A stretch of DNA of 64,000 bases, taken from Ricinus communis (lineage: Eukaryota > Streptophyta > Magnoliopsida > Malpighiales > Euphorbiaceae). Within the stretch, counting starts at the first letter, position 1, and every line of letters begins with the position of its first letter. Below, piece after piece: positions 1-11,367 of the stretch. Location of the stretch: NCBI RefSeq assembly GCF_019578655.1, contig NC_063258.1:20092802-20156801 (forward strand), read 5' to 3'. The notes beneath the pieces are model-generated. The model was not told the origin of the DNA, did not search any database, and was given only the letters and a program-made list of their open reading frames with translations. The translations under genes and the position numbers were made by a program.

Positions 1-3000
1 TGGGGTTATTTTATCAAATTCATAAATATCACTGTATTACAGGGTTATTTTCTAATATTTATAAATATACCCCTATTGCGGGATTATTTTCTCATATTAA
101 AAAATTTACCACTTCTAGATGCTATTTTTTTAGACTCGAATTACAATACTTTTACGGGGTTATTTTCTGAGATTCATAAATATACACGTTTTATGGGGTT
201 ATTTTCTTATATTGATAAATTTACCACTTTTACATGGTCGTTTTCTCATATTAAATTATTAGCACTATTATGGGGTTATTTTCTCAAATTCATAAATATA
301 CACGTTTTACAGGGTTATTTTCTTATATTGACAAATATACCCCTTTTACGATGTTGTTTTCTCGTACTCACAAATATACCGAAATTACGGGGATATTTTG
401 TTTGATTGATAAATATTCATGTATTATGGGGTTGTTTGCTAATATTTATAAATATATCCCTCTTACTGGGTTGTTTTCTCAAATTAAAACATTTATCCTT
501 CTACGAGGCTGTTCTCTTAGACTCGTAATAACACTACTTTTACGGAGTTGTTTTCTTAGATTCATAAATATGCACGTTTTATGGGCTTATTTTCTTATAT
601 TGATAAATATACCATTTTTATTTTGTCCTTTTCTCATATTAATTTTTTAGCACTATTATGGGGTTATTTTCTCAAATTCATAAATATGTACGTTTTACGA
701 GGTTATTGACAAATATAGCCTTTTTATGGGGTTGTTTTCTCATATTATAAAATTAACCCATTTAAGGTGTTGTTTTCCTATACTCACAAATATACCGAAA
801 TTACGGGATTATTTTCTCTAATTGATAAATATCCGTGTATTATGGGGTTGTTTTCTAATATTTATAAATATACCCCTCTTACGGGGTTGTTTTCACATAT
901 TAAAAAATTTACCCTTCTACGAGGCTGTTTTCTTAGACTCGCAATTACACTACTTTTTCGGGATTGTTTTCTCAGATTCATAAATATATATGTTTACGGG
1001 ATTACTTTCTTATATTGATAAATATATTACTTTGACGGGGTTGTTTTCTCATATTAAATTATTAGCACTATTATGGGGTTGTTTTTTCAAAGTCATAAAC
1101 ATACACGTTTTACGGGGCTATTTTCTTATATTGATAAATATACCCCTTTTACGGGATTTTTTTCTCATATTATAAAATTAACCCATTTAAGGCGTTGTTT
1201 TTCCATACTTACAAATATACCAAAATTACGCGGTTATTTTCTCCGATTGATAAATATCTCCGTATTACGGGGTGGTTTTCTAATATTTATAAATATACTA
1301 CTTTTACGGGGTTATTTTCTCATATTCATAATATATACGTTCTACGGGGTTATTTTCTTATATAGATAAATATACCACTTTTACTGGGTCATTTTCTCAT
1401 ATTAAATTATTAGCACTATTATGGGGTTGTTTTGTCAAATTTATAAATATACACGTTTTACGGGGTTGTTTTCTTATATCGACAAATATACCCCTTTTAC
1501 GGGATTGTTTTCTCATATTATAAAATTAATACATTTAAGGGGTTGTTTTCTCATACTCACAAATATACTACAATTACGGAATTATTTTCTTAGATTGATA
1601 AATATCCCTGTATTACAGGCTCGTTTACAATATTTATAAATATACCCCTCTTACGCGGTTGTTTTCTCATATTAAAAAGTTTATCCATTCTACAAGCCTA
1701 TTTTCTTAGACTCACAATTACACTATTTTTACAGGTTTGTTTTCTCAAATTCATAAATATATACATTTTATGAGGTCATTTTCTTATATTGACAAATATA
1801 CTACAATTACGGGGTTGTTTTCTCATACTCACAAATATACCAAAATTACGGGGTTATTTTCTCTGATTGATAAATATCCCCGTATTACAGGGTTGTTTTC
1901 TAATATTTATAAATTTACCTCTCTTATAGGGTTGTTTTCTAATATTGAAAAATTTACCCCTTCTACGAGGCTGTTTTCTTATACTCGCAATTACACTACT
2001 TTTACGGGGTTGTTTTCTCAAATTCATAAATATGCACACTTTATGAAGTTATTTTCTTATATTAATAAATATACCACTTTTACAAGATCATTTTTTCATA
2101 TTAAATTATTAGCAATATTATGGGGTTATTTTTTCAAATTCATAAATATACATGTTTTACAAAGTTATTTTCTTACATTGCCAAATATACCCTTTTTACG
2201 GGTTTATTTTCTAATATTATAAAATTAACCCATTTAAGGAATTTTTTTCTCATACTCACAAATATACTAAAATTACGAGGTTATTTTCTTCGATTGATAA
2301 ATATCCCCGTATTATGGGATTGTTTACTAATATTTATAAACATATCCCTCTTACGGAGTTATTTTCTCATATTAAAAAATTTACTTTTCTACGACGCTGT
2401 TTTTTTGGACTCGCAATTACACTACTTTTAAGGGATTGTTTTCTCAGATTCATAAATATACATGTTTACGGGTTATCTTCTTATATTGATAAATATACCA
2501 CTTTTACGGGGTCTTTTTTCATATAAAATTATTAGCACTATTATGGGGTTGTTTTCTCAAATTTATAAATATACATGTTGTACGAGGTTATTTTGTTATA
2601 TTGACAAATATACCCCTTTTACGGGATTGTTTTCTCATATTATAAAATTAACCCATTTAAGGAGTTTTTTTTCTCATTCTCTCAAATATACCAAAATTAC
2701 GGAGTTATTTTCTCCGATTGATAAATATCTCCGTATTACGAGGTTGTTTGCTAATATATTTAAATATATCCCTCTTACAGGATTGTTTTCTCATATTAAA
2801 AAATTTACCCTTCTACGAGGCTATTTTCTTAGACTTGCAATTACAGTACTTTAACGGGGTTGTTTTCTCAGATTCATAAATATACACGTGTTACAGGGTT
2901 GTTTTCTTATATTGCCAAATATACCACTTTTACGGGGTTGTTTTCTTATATTGCCAAATATACCACGTTTATGGGGTCTTTTTTCATATAAAATTATTAG

Positions 3001-3851
3001 CACTATTATGGGGTTGTTTTCTCAAATTTATAAATATACACGTTGTACGAGGTTATTTTGTTATATTGACAAATATACTCCTTTTACGGGATTGTTTTTT
3101 CATATTATAAAATTAACCCATTTAAGGAGTTTTTTTTCTCATACTCTCAAATATACCAAAATTACGGAGTTATTTTCTCTGATTGATAAATATCTCCGTA
3201 TTACGAGGTTGTTTGCTAAAATATTTAAATATATCCCTCTTACAGGATTATTTTCTCATCTTAAAAAATTTACCCTTCTATGAGGCTATTTTCTTAGAAT
3301 TGCAATTACAGTACTTTAACGGGGTTATTTTCTCAGATTCATAAATATACACGTGTTACAGGGCTGTTTTCTTATATTGCCAAATATACCACTTTTATGG
3401 GGTTGCTTTCTCATACTCACAAATATACCAAAATTATGGGATTATTTTCTCTGATTGATAAATATCTGTGTATTACGGGGTTGTTTTCTAATGTTTATAA
3501 ATATACCCCTCTTATGGGGTTGTTTTCTCATATTAAAAAATTTACCCCTTCTATGAGGCCATTTTCTCAAACTCGCAATTACACTAATTTTATGGGGTTG
3601 TTTTCTCAAATTCATAAATATACACATTTTACGAGGTTATTTTCTTATATTGATAAATATACTACTTTTACGGGGTCATTTTCTCATATTATATTATTAG
3701 CACTATTATGGGGTTATTTTCTCAAATTCATAAATATATATTTTTTACGGGGTTATTTTCTTATATTGACAGATCTACCGCTTTTACGGGGTTGTTTTCT
3801 CATATTATAAAATTAACTCATTTAAGGGGTTGTTTTCTCATACTCACAAAT
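1..3851 (+). repeat. 39-bp minisatellite array with 11-monomer higher-order unit (~428 bp)
   Basis: Head-to-tail array of an AT-rich 39-bp monomer with core GGGGTTRTTTTCTNATATT, then NATAAATATACC and TTTTAC. Monomers fall into classes that recur in one order. Named by how they would translate, these are HTHKY, LIDKY, NIYKY, HIKKF, QTRNY, QIHKY, YIDKY, HIKLL, QIHKY, YIDKY, HIIKL. The HTHKY monomer at 3398 recurs at 3826, giving 428 bp, one base short of 11 x 39. Some higher-order units are partial: HIKLL monomers lie near 260, 646, 1060, 1410, 2110, 2531, 2998 and 3690. Because 39 is 13 codons, long ORFs appear in all frames here; they are by-products. The array starts before the window and is cut at 3852 by an LTR. 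Confidence 0.93.
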
Positions 3852-4562
3852 TGATACGAATTCGAACCGGATACGTTCAAACACCAAGATAAGTAATGGT
3901 GAGAAAATCAAACTGATAAACGCTCTCCCTATTTAAGAGGAAGCACCCTTACCAATAAGTTCGAATTTGTCGCCCCAAGATCTAACTTGAAAGTTTGCAA
4001 TTGATTATGGAACTAACAAACTTAGTAATAGAACTACTAAGCCCTTTAGTTATAAATAGATGAAGAATGTTCAAACAACTCAAGAAACTAATAAAAAGTT
4101 AATTGATTGATCAAACATGTAGATGTGAAACTAAATCAAACAAGTTAATTTAATCTCAAGAAATTCAATAAGGAACACCTTAAGGAATAAGAGTTAACAA
4201 CTCAAATAAAACTTCATTCAGAAATGTATATTGATCTTATGTCCTTTAGCCGAAATACATAGCTCTATTTATAGAGTCTTGAAATGATTCTAACCCTAAA
4301 AAGGACTAAGAGATAAGCAATAAAGAATCAAACCCTAAAAGACTTCTAATGTGCGGCTGCCTCCTTCTCTAAGCATAAGTGGTGGCTGCCCTAGGGTTAG
4401 GTGAGACCTCCAATGCTTCTAGAAACCCTAATGTGCGGCCCAATGCTTAGGGTACGGCCCAATGCTTCTAGAAACCCTAATGTGCGGCCCAATGCTTCTA
4501 GAAACCCTAGGAAAGCCTGTTGACTTTGATCCCTGATCTTTGACCTTGACCTTGTTCCATGA
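3852..4562 (-). mobile_element. 3' LTR (approximate) of the truncated Ty3/gypsy element
   Basis: Non-coding stretch directly downstream, on the minus strand, of the pol stop at 4571. It ends in a CA on the minus strand (TG at 3852) against the tandem array. The inner boundary is not fixed because no partner LTR exists in the window. It holds a short minisatellite at 4410-4510. Confidence 0.6.
4410..4510. repeat. Short LTR minisatellite carrying telo-box-like AAACCCTA
   Basis: Four tandem units starting at 4411, 4441, 4460 and 4490 (spacing 30, 19, 30). Each begins CAATGCTT; three continue TCTAGAAACCCTA. The eight-base AAACCCTA, identical to the plant telo-box core, occurs at 4423-4430, 4472-4479 and 4502-4509. 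The unit lies in the LTR near its pol-proximal (U3) side. Confidence 0.8.
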
Positions 4563-4570
4563 CCAGAAGT

Positions 4571-5410
4571 TTAAGCTTCATTAATAGCAATTAATGTCAC
4601 TATCTTCAAGGCGTTGTTATCTTCATTAAAAGCACCATCATTAGCCATCTTTAAAACATGCTCCAAGTAAGAATTTAAGGCTTGCTTGAACTTTTTACTC
4701 CTTGCTCGTGTCATTGGTCCTCCATAGGCTAGTGGATCCATGCTAGTTGACTTAGATGCATCCTTGGTTGCATCATTCCCTCCCTCTTTGAAAGGATTCG
4801 ACCTCGAATCAACGCCTTCATCAAAATCAAAAGGAGACAAATCAGCAACATTAAAAGTAGCACTAACATTATACTCACCAGGTAAGTCAACTTTGTATGC
4901 ATTATCGTTGATGCGCTCTATTACTTCAAATGAACCATCACCACGTGGCATCAACTTTGATTTTCTTTGATTGGGAAACCTATCCTTCCTGAAGTGCACC
5001 CAAACCCAATCACCAACTTCAAATACCATCCTTTTGCGGCCCTTATTGCGTTATTTGGTGATTTGTTCATTGCGTCTTTCCAAATTTGCACGCACTTGCT
5101 CATGCAACTTCAACACAAATTCAGCCTTCTTTGCACCATCTAAATTCACTTGTTCACTCAAAGGTAAAGCAATCAAATCTAAAGGACTCAAAGGAATAAA
5201 GCCATAAACAATCTCAAATGGGCAAAATTGAGTAGAAGAATGCATACTACGATTATATGCAAATTCAACATGCGGCAAACAATCTTCCCATGTTCTTAAG
5301 TTTCGTTTAACCATGGTCCTAAGTAATTGTGACAAAGTTCTATTTACTACCTCAGTTTGACCATCGGTTTGGGGATGACATGTAGTAGAAAAAAGTAATT
5401 TAGTTCCCAA
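4571..5410 (-). pseudogene. Ty3/gypsy integrase C-terminal half and polyprotein tail
   Basis: The minus-strand frame begins inside the integrase core. [20 protein letters not shown] contains the catalytic Glu of the D,D-35-E triad; the first two Asp are lost in the upstream deletion. [11 protein letters not shown] and FEIVYG are classic Ty3/gypsy integrase signatures. An in-frame stop at 5048-5050 breaks the protein. The frame then reopens (5029-4571) with the GDWVWVHFRKDRFP and LMPRGDGSFEVIERINDNAY motifs of the C-terminal domain, followed by an acidic tail and GGPMTRARSKKFKQAL, the usual end of these polyproteins. No chromodomain is seen. This is a dead fragment; it would have inserted element cDNA into nuclear DNA. 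Confidence 0.9.
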
Positions 5411-5411
5411 T

Positions 5412-5828
5412 TTACCCCATAAGGTCTCCCCAATGAAACTTCACGTTCTTCTTTACAAGCTCGTTAAGTGGTGCGGCAAGGGTACTGAAGTCCTTGACAA
5501 ACCTCCTATAGAAGCTTGCAAGCCCATGAAAGCTCCTCACATCACTAACATTCTTTGGTGTTGGCCACTCCTTAATTGCTTTTACCTTATCTTCATCGAC
5601 CTGAATTCCATTTTCACTAACAACAAAACCAAGAAACACAAGTTTGTTTGTGCAAAAATCACACTTAGCAAGGTTAGCATATAAAGAATTCTCACGCAAA
5701 ACCATCAACACCATCCGAACATGTTCAACATGCTCACTAAAGCTCTTACTATAAATCAAAATATCATCAAAGTATACTACCACAAATTTACCAATATACG
5801 CACGAAAAACATGGTTCATTAGTCTCAT
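5412..5828 (-). pseudogene. Ty3/gypsy reverse transcriptase, C-terminal half
   Basis: Minus-strand ORF with the RT catalytic motif [15 protein letters not shown] (YFDD box), then [37 protein letters not shown] and [18 protein letters not shown], which is RT palm/thumb and the connection to RNase H. It stops at about KFHWGDL, where RNase H should follow; instead the sequence jumps into integrase in another frame (junction near 5411-5420). The N-terminal RT motifs are absent because the element is truncated at about 5830, next to the 1.01-kb repeat. Not functional. Confidence 0.92.
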
Positions 5829-5834
5829 AAAAGT

Positions 5835-6815
5835 ACTGGGGTGTTATTATGTATGCCCATACGAGTCTTTATAAGTCCGCAAAGGTCTTGAAAGAACCCA
5901 TAACTTATTTCTCCGCAAGGTAGGAAACTAAAATAATATTCTCAATAGCCTTAAATATTCGGTTGCATGCGATTTTTATAGTGGAAAAGTCGTCATTCCA
6001 TAAGAAGAAGAAACTAAAAGCTACATATGAATAAATAAATAAAAGAAGATGAATAAACTAAAGTCAAATCAAGAATGAGAGAGGAGTTGGCTGGCCAACA
6101 ACTCTCGTAGTCTCAAGTTTCATGAGCTAGCTTAACGAAGACAAGAGAAAATTCCTATGGGCCTACCTAATAACACTCCAGCCCAAATTACATCATTATG
6201 TGCATCCCAAACATCAAAATATGCACATTCTCGCTTGGATTAATTGAAAGTAACATGATTTCTCTATCACACGCTTGGATTTGCATCTCGTCCTGCTTGA
6301 TCATCAAGTCATGCTCCAATGCCACCGGTGAATCTTGTTAATTATGTTCCTATGATTCCTTAACGGAAACAAGGTTAATTTCGTGTGGGTGTACCTAATA
6401 ATACTCTGGCCCAATTTACTTCATTATATGCCTCTTAAACATCAACACAAGCATTCCCGCTTGGATTAATCGAAAGCAACATGATTTCTCCATCACATGC
6501 TTGGATTTGCATCTCATCCTGCTTGATATCAAGTCATGCTCCAATGCCATCGGTGAAGCTTGTCAATTATGTTCCTATAATTCCTTAACTGAAACAAGGT
6601 TAACTTCGCATGGGCGTACCTTATAACACTGTGGCTTAATTTACTACATTATATGCCACTTACATATCAAAACGCATGCATTCCTACTTGTATTAATTGA
6701 AAGCAACATGTTTTCTCCCTTTAGGAGTGTGGATTTTCATATTGTGTTGCTTGATCATTAAGTCACGCCTCAATACCACCGGTCAAGCTTGTCAATTGCG
6801 TTCCCATGATTCCTA
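5835..6815 (-). repeat. 1.01-kb repeat, inverted orientation
   Basis: Reverse-complement copy of the repeat family that fills the background of the window. Landmarks on plus are GGGCCTACCTAATAACACTCC-like text at 6160, and the CAACTCTCGTAGTCTCAAG and TAATTGAAAGTAACATGATT blocks. It ends in three tandem copies of a sub-segment (see 6128-6815) and meets direct-orientation copies head to head at about 6816. No coding capacity is evident. Confidence 0.8.
6128..6815 (-). repeat. Triplicated ~225-230-bp sub-segment of the 1.01-kb repeat
   Basis: Three consecutive copies share the landmark TACCTAATAACACT or a variant, at 6162, 6391 and 6616 (spacing 229 and 225). The junctions at about 6358 and 6592 read ATTCCTTAAC followed by GAAACAAGG, joining two positions that are far apart in the full 1.01-kb unit and share the bases CTTAAC. 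This is a local amplification. Confidence 0.8.
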
Positions 6816-9455
6816 AATAATTAAGCAGGAGGAGACATAAACAATGCTCGTAAGGAAGAAATTATGTTGTTTTCAATTAATCCAAGCGTTGCTAGGCCCA
6901 TGCTAATTTTCCCTTATTTTTGTTAAGTTCGCTCATCAAATTTGGGATCATGAGAGTTGTTGCCTAGTCAACTACTCTTTAGTTCTTGATTTGCCTTTAG
7001 TTTATCCATATTTCCTTATCGATTTATTCAAATCTATCTTCTAGTTTCTTTTTTTTTATGGAATGAGGGTTTTAAAATATAAAAACTGCATGCTACTTTA
7101 GGCAAGTTAGCATATTATTTCAGTGTAATAACTTGTGGAAATTCAAGTTATTGGTTCTTTTAAAAACTTTACGAACTTATCAATGCTCGCACTAGTAAAC
7201 ATAGACTTATCGCTCACATCCTTTCATTCTTTTGTGCTCTTTATCTGCCCTTGTGTTTAAATGAATTTGATTTGATCCTTACACTTAGTTGTATAAAATA
7301 GAACAAAAAACTTGTGATTTCTTTCCTTATTTGATATGAAATCTTACCTATTTTCTCATTTTGTTTGTTTGTTTTATGCCTCTCTTTTTAATCTTTGTCT
7401 AATATAATGGTTTTATTTTATTTAGGGAGCATAAGTAGGAGTATTGAGTGAAAGCGCTTAGAAGCGTAATCATAGGCACCGATCCAATGCTTTGACAAAT
7501 GAAAATAAAGAACATTAGTTAAATGTCTATTGATATCATTCCTCGAATGATTGCAGACAAATCTTCTAGAGGAAAGTGGGAAAATGAGAATCGAGGCACG
7601 CTATATATTCTGATATAGAATTTGCACCATTGGAATCTCCATATTCCTTATTCCTCTAGTCATGATGACTTCTGATGACAAAAGGATTGGTGTAAAGAAT
7701 CATGGGAACTTAATTGACAAGCTTGACCGATGGCATTTTGCTTAGCTTAATGATCAAGCAGGATGAGACGTAAATCCACACTCGTAAGGGAAAAATCATG
7801 AAATTCAAGTGTAATGCAAGCAACAATGCAAGCATTTTGATGTTATGGTGAAGAAATTTAGTTCGGAGTATTATTAGGTAGGCCTAGATGAATTCTCCCT
7901 GGTTTGTGTTAAGCTGGCCCATAAAATTTGGGACTACAAGAGTTGTTGACCAGTCAATTACTCTCTCGTACTATAAAAATCGCATGCAACTGAATACTTG
8001 AGTGCAGTGAACATATTATTTGAGTTCTTTACCTTGCTGAAAATCAAGATACGGGTTCTTTTAAGAACTTTGTGGACTTATCAAGACTCATTCTAATGAA
8101 CATAGACTTATCGCTATGTCCTTCCTTTCTTTTATGTTCTTTGTCGGCCTTGTATTTAAGTCAATTCAATTTGATCCTTTCGCTTAGCCGTATGGAAGAA
8201 AATAAAGAACTTGTGATTTCTTTCCTTATTAGATCTAAAATCCCACCTATGTTCTCATTTTGTTCGTTTCTTTTGTTCCACTCTATCTAATCTTTATCTA
8301 GTTTGATGGTTTGGTTTTATTGGGCGAGCATAAATACAATTGACAAGCTTGACCGGTGGCATTATGGCATGACTTGATGATCTAGCTAGACAAAATGCAA
8401 ACACATACGCGTAAGGGAGAAATCATGTTGCTTTCGATTAATCCAAGTGGGAATGCGTGCATTTTGATGTCTAGGATGCATATAATAATTATGTAATTTG
8501 GATGAGAGTATTATTAGGTATGCCCATATAAATTCTCCCCTATTTTTGTTAATCTAGGTCATAAAATTTGGGACTATGAGAGTTGTTGACCAGTCAACTC
8601 CTCTTTCTCTAGTATGATAGTTTGGTTTTATATGGGGAGCATAAACACAACTGTTAAGAGAAAGCTCATGGAAACGGCAATCATAGGAGCTGAATCAATA
8701 CCTGGACTAACGTGAAGAAAGAAAATTAGTTGATCGAGTATTGATATAAGTCTTCAAATGATTGCAAACAAAACTTTTGGAGCAAAAAAGGAACAATGAG
8801 AATTAAGGCCTGTTCCTTGTACCTGTAGGCACGAGGACTTGTGATGACGCGAGGATTGGTGTAAGGAATCATAAAAGTGCAATTGAAAAGCTTGACCGAT
8901 AACATTGGGGCTTAACTTGATGATCAAGCAAGACTAGACGTAAATCCTTGCGCGATAGTGAGAAATCATATGGATTTCAATTAATCTAAGTGTAATATTA
9001 GTGGGAATGCGAGCATTTTAATGTCTGGGATGTATATAGAAAAGTAATTTGGGTCGGGTTATTATTAGGTAGGCCCTTGCAGATTTCCCCTTTCTTTTGT
9101 TAAGCTGGCTCACAAAATTTAGGACAATGAGAGCTGTTGACCAGTCAACTCCTCTCTGATTCTTGATTTGACTTTAGTTTATTCATCCTTCTTTAACTTT
9201 TTATTTATATTTAGCTTCTTGTTTCTTCTTCATATGGAATTAGGGCTTTCACACTATAAAAACTACATGCAATGGAATAATTGAGGCTAGTGAGCATATT
9301 GTTTTAGTTTTCTATCTTGCGGGAAATCAAGTTATGCGTTCTTGCAAGAACTTTGTAGACTGAGGAAGACCCGCACTAGCAAACCTAGATCTGGAATCGA
9401 GGCACGTCCTAATATTCCAATTCAACATTTGGACTATTGGGATCTCCACCATTGA
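6816..9455 (+). repeat. 1.01-kb repeat, direct tandem copies with internal deletions
   Basis: One near-complete copy runs from about 6891 to 7877 (landmarks CTAGGCCCATG and GGTAGGCCTAG). It is followed by copies shortened by internal deletions: 7877-8517 lost the segment after GCGAGCATAAATAC at about 8335, and 8517-9070 lost the segment after CTCCTCTTT at about 8606. The last copy (from 9070) jumps at about 9390 to AATCGAGGCACG and ends at about 9455 in a Ty3/gypsy pol tail. Small ORFs here (for example 8072-8290) are not conserved between copies and are not called. Confidence 0.82.
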
Positions 9456-9832
9456 TAAGAACCCATGTAGCATAAGAAATCCTACTCCAACAAGGAATCC
9501 TAATGATGCAAATCCTACTAGCTGAAAGAATCCTATTCTGACAAGGAGTCCTACTGTAACTAGGAGTTCTGCTCCAACAAGGAGTGCTAATGATATTGGG
9601 AGTCTAAATGACATCAAGAATTCAAGTGACCTTGAGAATCCTAATCCAACTAGGATTCAAGATCCACTTCACATCCATGGAGACCCAATTACAAAGGTCC
9701 AAGGCTGAGAAGATAAAAGAAGCTCTCGATGGCCTTATTCAAGACATCTGGGCTAAGAACACATCAAGGCTTGAAGTGTTGGATTCAAATTCAAGGCTCA
9801 TTAATCTAATTCAGTTTATTGGGCTTGAATAA
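9456..9832 (+). pseudogene. Ty3/gypsy polyprotein C-terminal tail with NPTPTR-like repeats
   Basis: Plus-strand remnant of the extreme C-terminus of a Ty3/gypsy polyprotein. The first part is a degenerate tandem repeat (AATCCTACTCCAACAAGGA and variants) that would encode units like NPTPTRNPNDANPTS. It is followed by the conserved end motif, GDPITRSKAEKIKEALDGL before a one-base frame break, then IQDIW and a stop at 9830-9832. The tail matches the minus-strand tails at 28675-28985 and 42480-42800. LTR-like sequence follows immediately, as expected for the pol/3' LTR border. Integrase and upstream domains are missing. Confidence 0.8.
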
Positions 9833-10624
9833 ATCTAACATGGGCTTAATGAACATAAAGGAGCATATAGGAGTTTGGGCCTAATTAGCTCCAGCAAAGA
9901 TGGCCCCTGCATGTGACTTAAAAAAACTAGGGTTTCTTACTCCTAATGGGCGGCTACATAGTATTTTAGGAGTATTAGGACTTTGTTTTTAGTTATCTTT
10001 TTTAGTTTGGATGTTTATCTCTATCCCATTTGAGTTGTAATTCCTTAATAGCTTAGAATTAGGGTTTTCTAAAGACTATTAAAGCCTAGTACGAATTTTC
10101 AAGTTTATTGATTGATTAATGATTAATATATTTTATGAGTATATACTCTATTCTTAGTTCTTGTTTAAAGCTAATTCGAACTTATTAAGTAATTCATTGT
10201 TTGTGGCGTTCAAATCCAACTTATTAATTTAGAATCCATATTAAATTGTGGTGTTTTCTACCTTTAATACCTTAGATTTGATAGTTTAATATACTTGAAG
10301 GGTCTAAGGTTTCCATTGATCTAGTTCTAGATAGATCTTGGGCAATGATATCAAACTTGCATACGGGTTTAATCCTTTAGGTTTTGTATTCTTGTTTAAA
10401 TGTAAATCTTACTTATCAAGGAGTTGATATATCCTTATGGCATACTTAGGATTAGGGTTTGAGGGACTTAGTTTTCCTTAGGTTATAATTCTTGATTATC
10501 TTTCTAAGAAATCTGTCTTTTAACCTTTCTTAGGGGTTGAACCGAATTGGTTCTTGGAGTTTTCATGTTAATGTGTTGGGGGTTCGCAATTTAAAAGGGG
10601 TTCTCAAGCTTATTCGTGGAGGTT
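9833..10624 (+). mobile_element. Ty3/gypsy LTR fragment (plus)
   Basis: Non-coding sequence following the pol tail, and the inverse of the LTR at 10839-11367 and 41891-42415. Shared text on plus is TTAGGGGTTGAACCGAATTG and CAAGCTTATTC. The right end diverges at about 10612-10624, short of the expected ...CCATATCA terminus, so this LTR lacks its last bases. Confidence 0.8.
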
Positions 10625-10838
10625 ATAGAATGAGGATTTTTGCACTATAAAAAAGCGCACGCAACCGAATACTTAAGGCGAATGAGCATATTATTTCAAT
10701 TCTCTATCTTGCGGGAAATCAAGTTTTGGGTTCTTTCAAGAGCTTTATGGACTTATCAACACTCATGCTTGCGAGCATAGACTTATTGCTCACGTTCTTC
10801 TTTTCTTTTGTGTTTTGTTGATTGTGTATTGATATCAT
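10625..10838 (+). repeat. 1.01-kb repeat fragment between two inverted LTRs
   Basis: About 210 bp matching the part of the 1.01-kb repeat that runs from GAATGAGG and CACTATAAAA to the CATAGACTTATTGCTCACG block. It separates the plus LTR fragment on its left from the minus LTR on its right. Confidence 0.78.
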
Positions 10839-11367
10839 TGATATGGAATCTCTATGAATAAGCTTGAGAACCCTTTTTGAATTGCGGACCCCCAACATAT
10901 TAACATGAAAACACCAAGAGCCAATTCAGTTCAACCCCTAAGAAAGATTAGAAAACAGATTACTAAGAAAGATGATCAAGAATTAGAATTTAGAAAACTT
11001 GTTCCTAAATTACAATTTCGAAACACTACATGAGAAGATGATCAATCTACTTGAATGTTCCTTAAGCATGCATTCTACATAAGAACACAAAGACAAAGCA
11101 AACAAGCTTTAAGGTAAAAATACCAATTATCATTCAATTTTTAACTTCAAATTTTTTTAATTCATTACATTAAAATTCGTACTGGCCTTATATAGGCCTT
11201 AGAAAACCCTAAATCTTAACTAATAATTATTTACTCCAACATGTGATCTAGATTAAAGATAATCTTTCCAACTAAAAGAGATAACTTAAACGAAGTCCTA
11301 ATTAGGTTAAAATACATGTGTGGCTACCCAAAATAAGCCATAAAATCCTAGTTTACCTAAGTCATAT
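10839..11367 (-). mobile_element. Ty3/gypsy LTR (minus), split by two later insertions
   Basis: Begins TGATATGGAATC on plus (so ...CCATATCA on minus), as does the LTR at 41891. It is colinear with 41891-42415 up to CATAAGTCAT, where the Tekay-like element inserted. The LTR resumes at 20815-20870, is split again by family A, and continues at 28625 into its own pol tail. Removing both insertions gives about 0.93 kb colinear with 41891-42830. Confidence 0.88.
11363..11367. other. Target-site duplication CATAT (left) of the Tekay-like element
   Basis: CATAT at 11363-11367 is repeated at 20815-20819, immediately outside the TGTAAC...GTTACA termini. The uninterrupted copy near 42404 reads through this site. 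Confidence 0.9.

Larger units (their letters stand above)
3852..5834 (-). mobile_element. Truncated, internally deleted Ty3/gypsy element (minus strand)
   Basis: Remnant of a Ty3/gypsy retrotransposon read right to left: RT C-terminal half (5828-5412), integrase C-terminal half (5410-5051), polyprotein tail (5029-4571), then an LTR-like stretch running to 3852. The left edge (TGATACGAA on plus, so ...TTCGTATCA on minus) abuts the 39-bp array inside a monomer, so the element appears to have inserted into that array. RNase H and the integrase N-terminus are missing. The right side stops within RT at about 5830, where the 1.01-kb repeat begins, so 5' LTR, gag and protease are gone. Confidence 0.85.

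Noticed and set aside
76..3810. Many plus-strand ORFs of 60-160 codons with GLFSYIDKYTPFT-like repeats, and minus-strand KQPR-type ORFs
   Set aside because: They are the 39-bp minisatellite read in frame (39 = 13 codons). Frames shift every higher-order unit and there is no consistent start or end.
1..3851. Regularly spaced repeats considered as a CRISPR-like array
   Set aside because: There are no unique spacers; monomers are contiguous variants of each other in a plant genome.
4410..4510. Interstitial telomere repeat
   Set aside because: AAACCCTA occurs once per 30-bp unit, not as consecutive CCCTAAA units.
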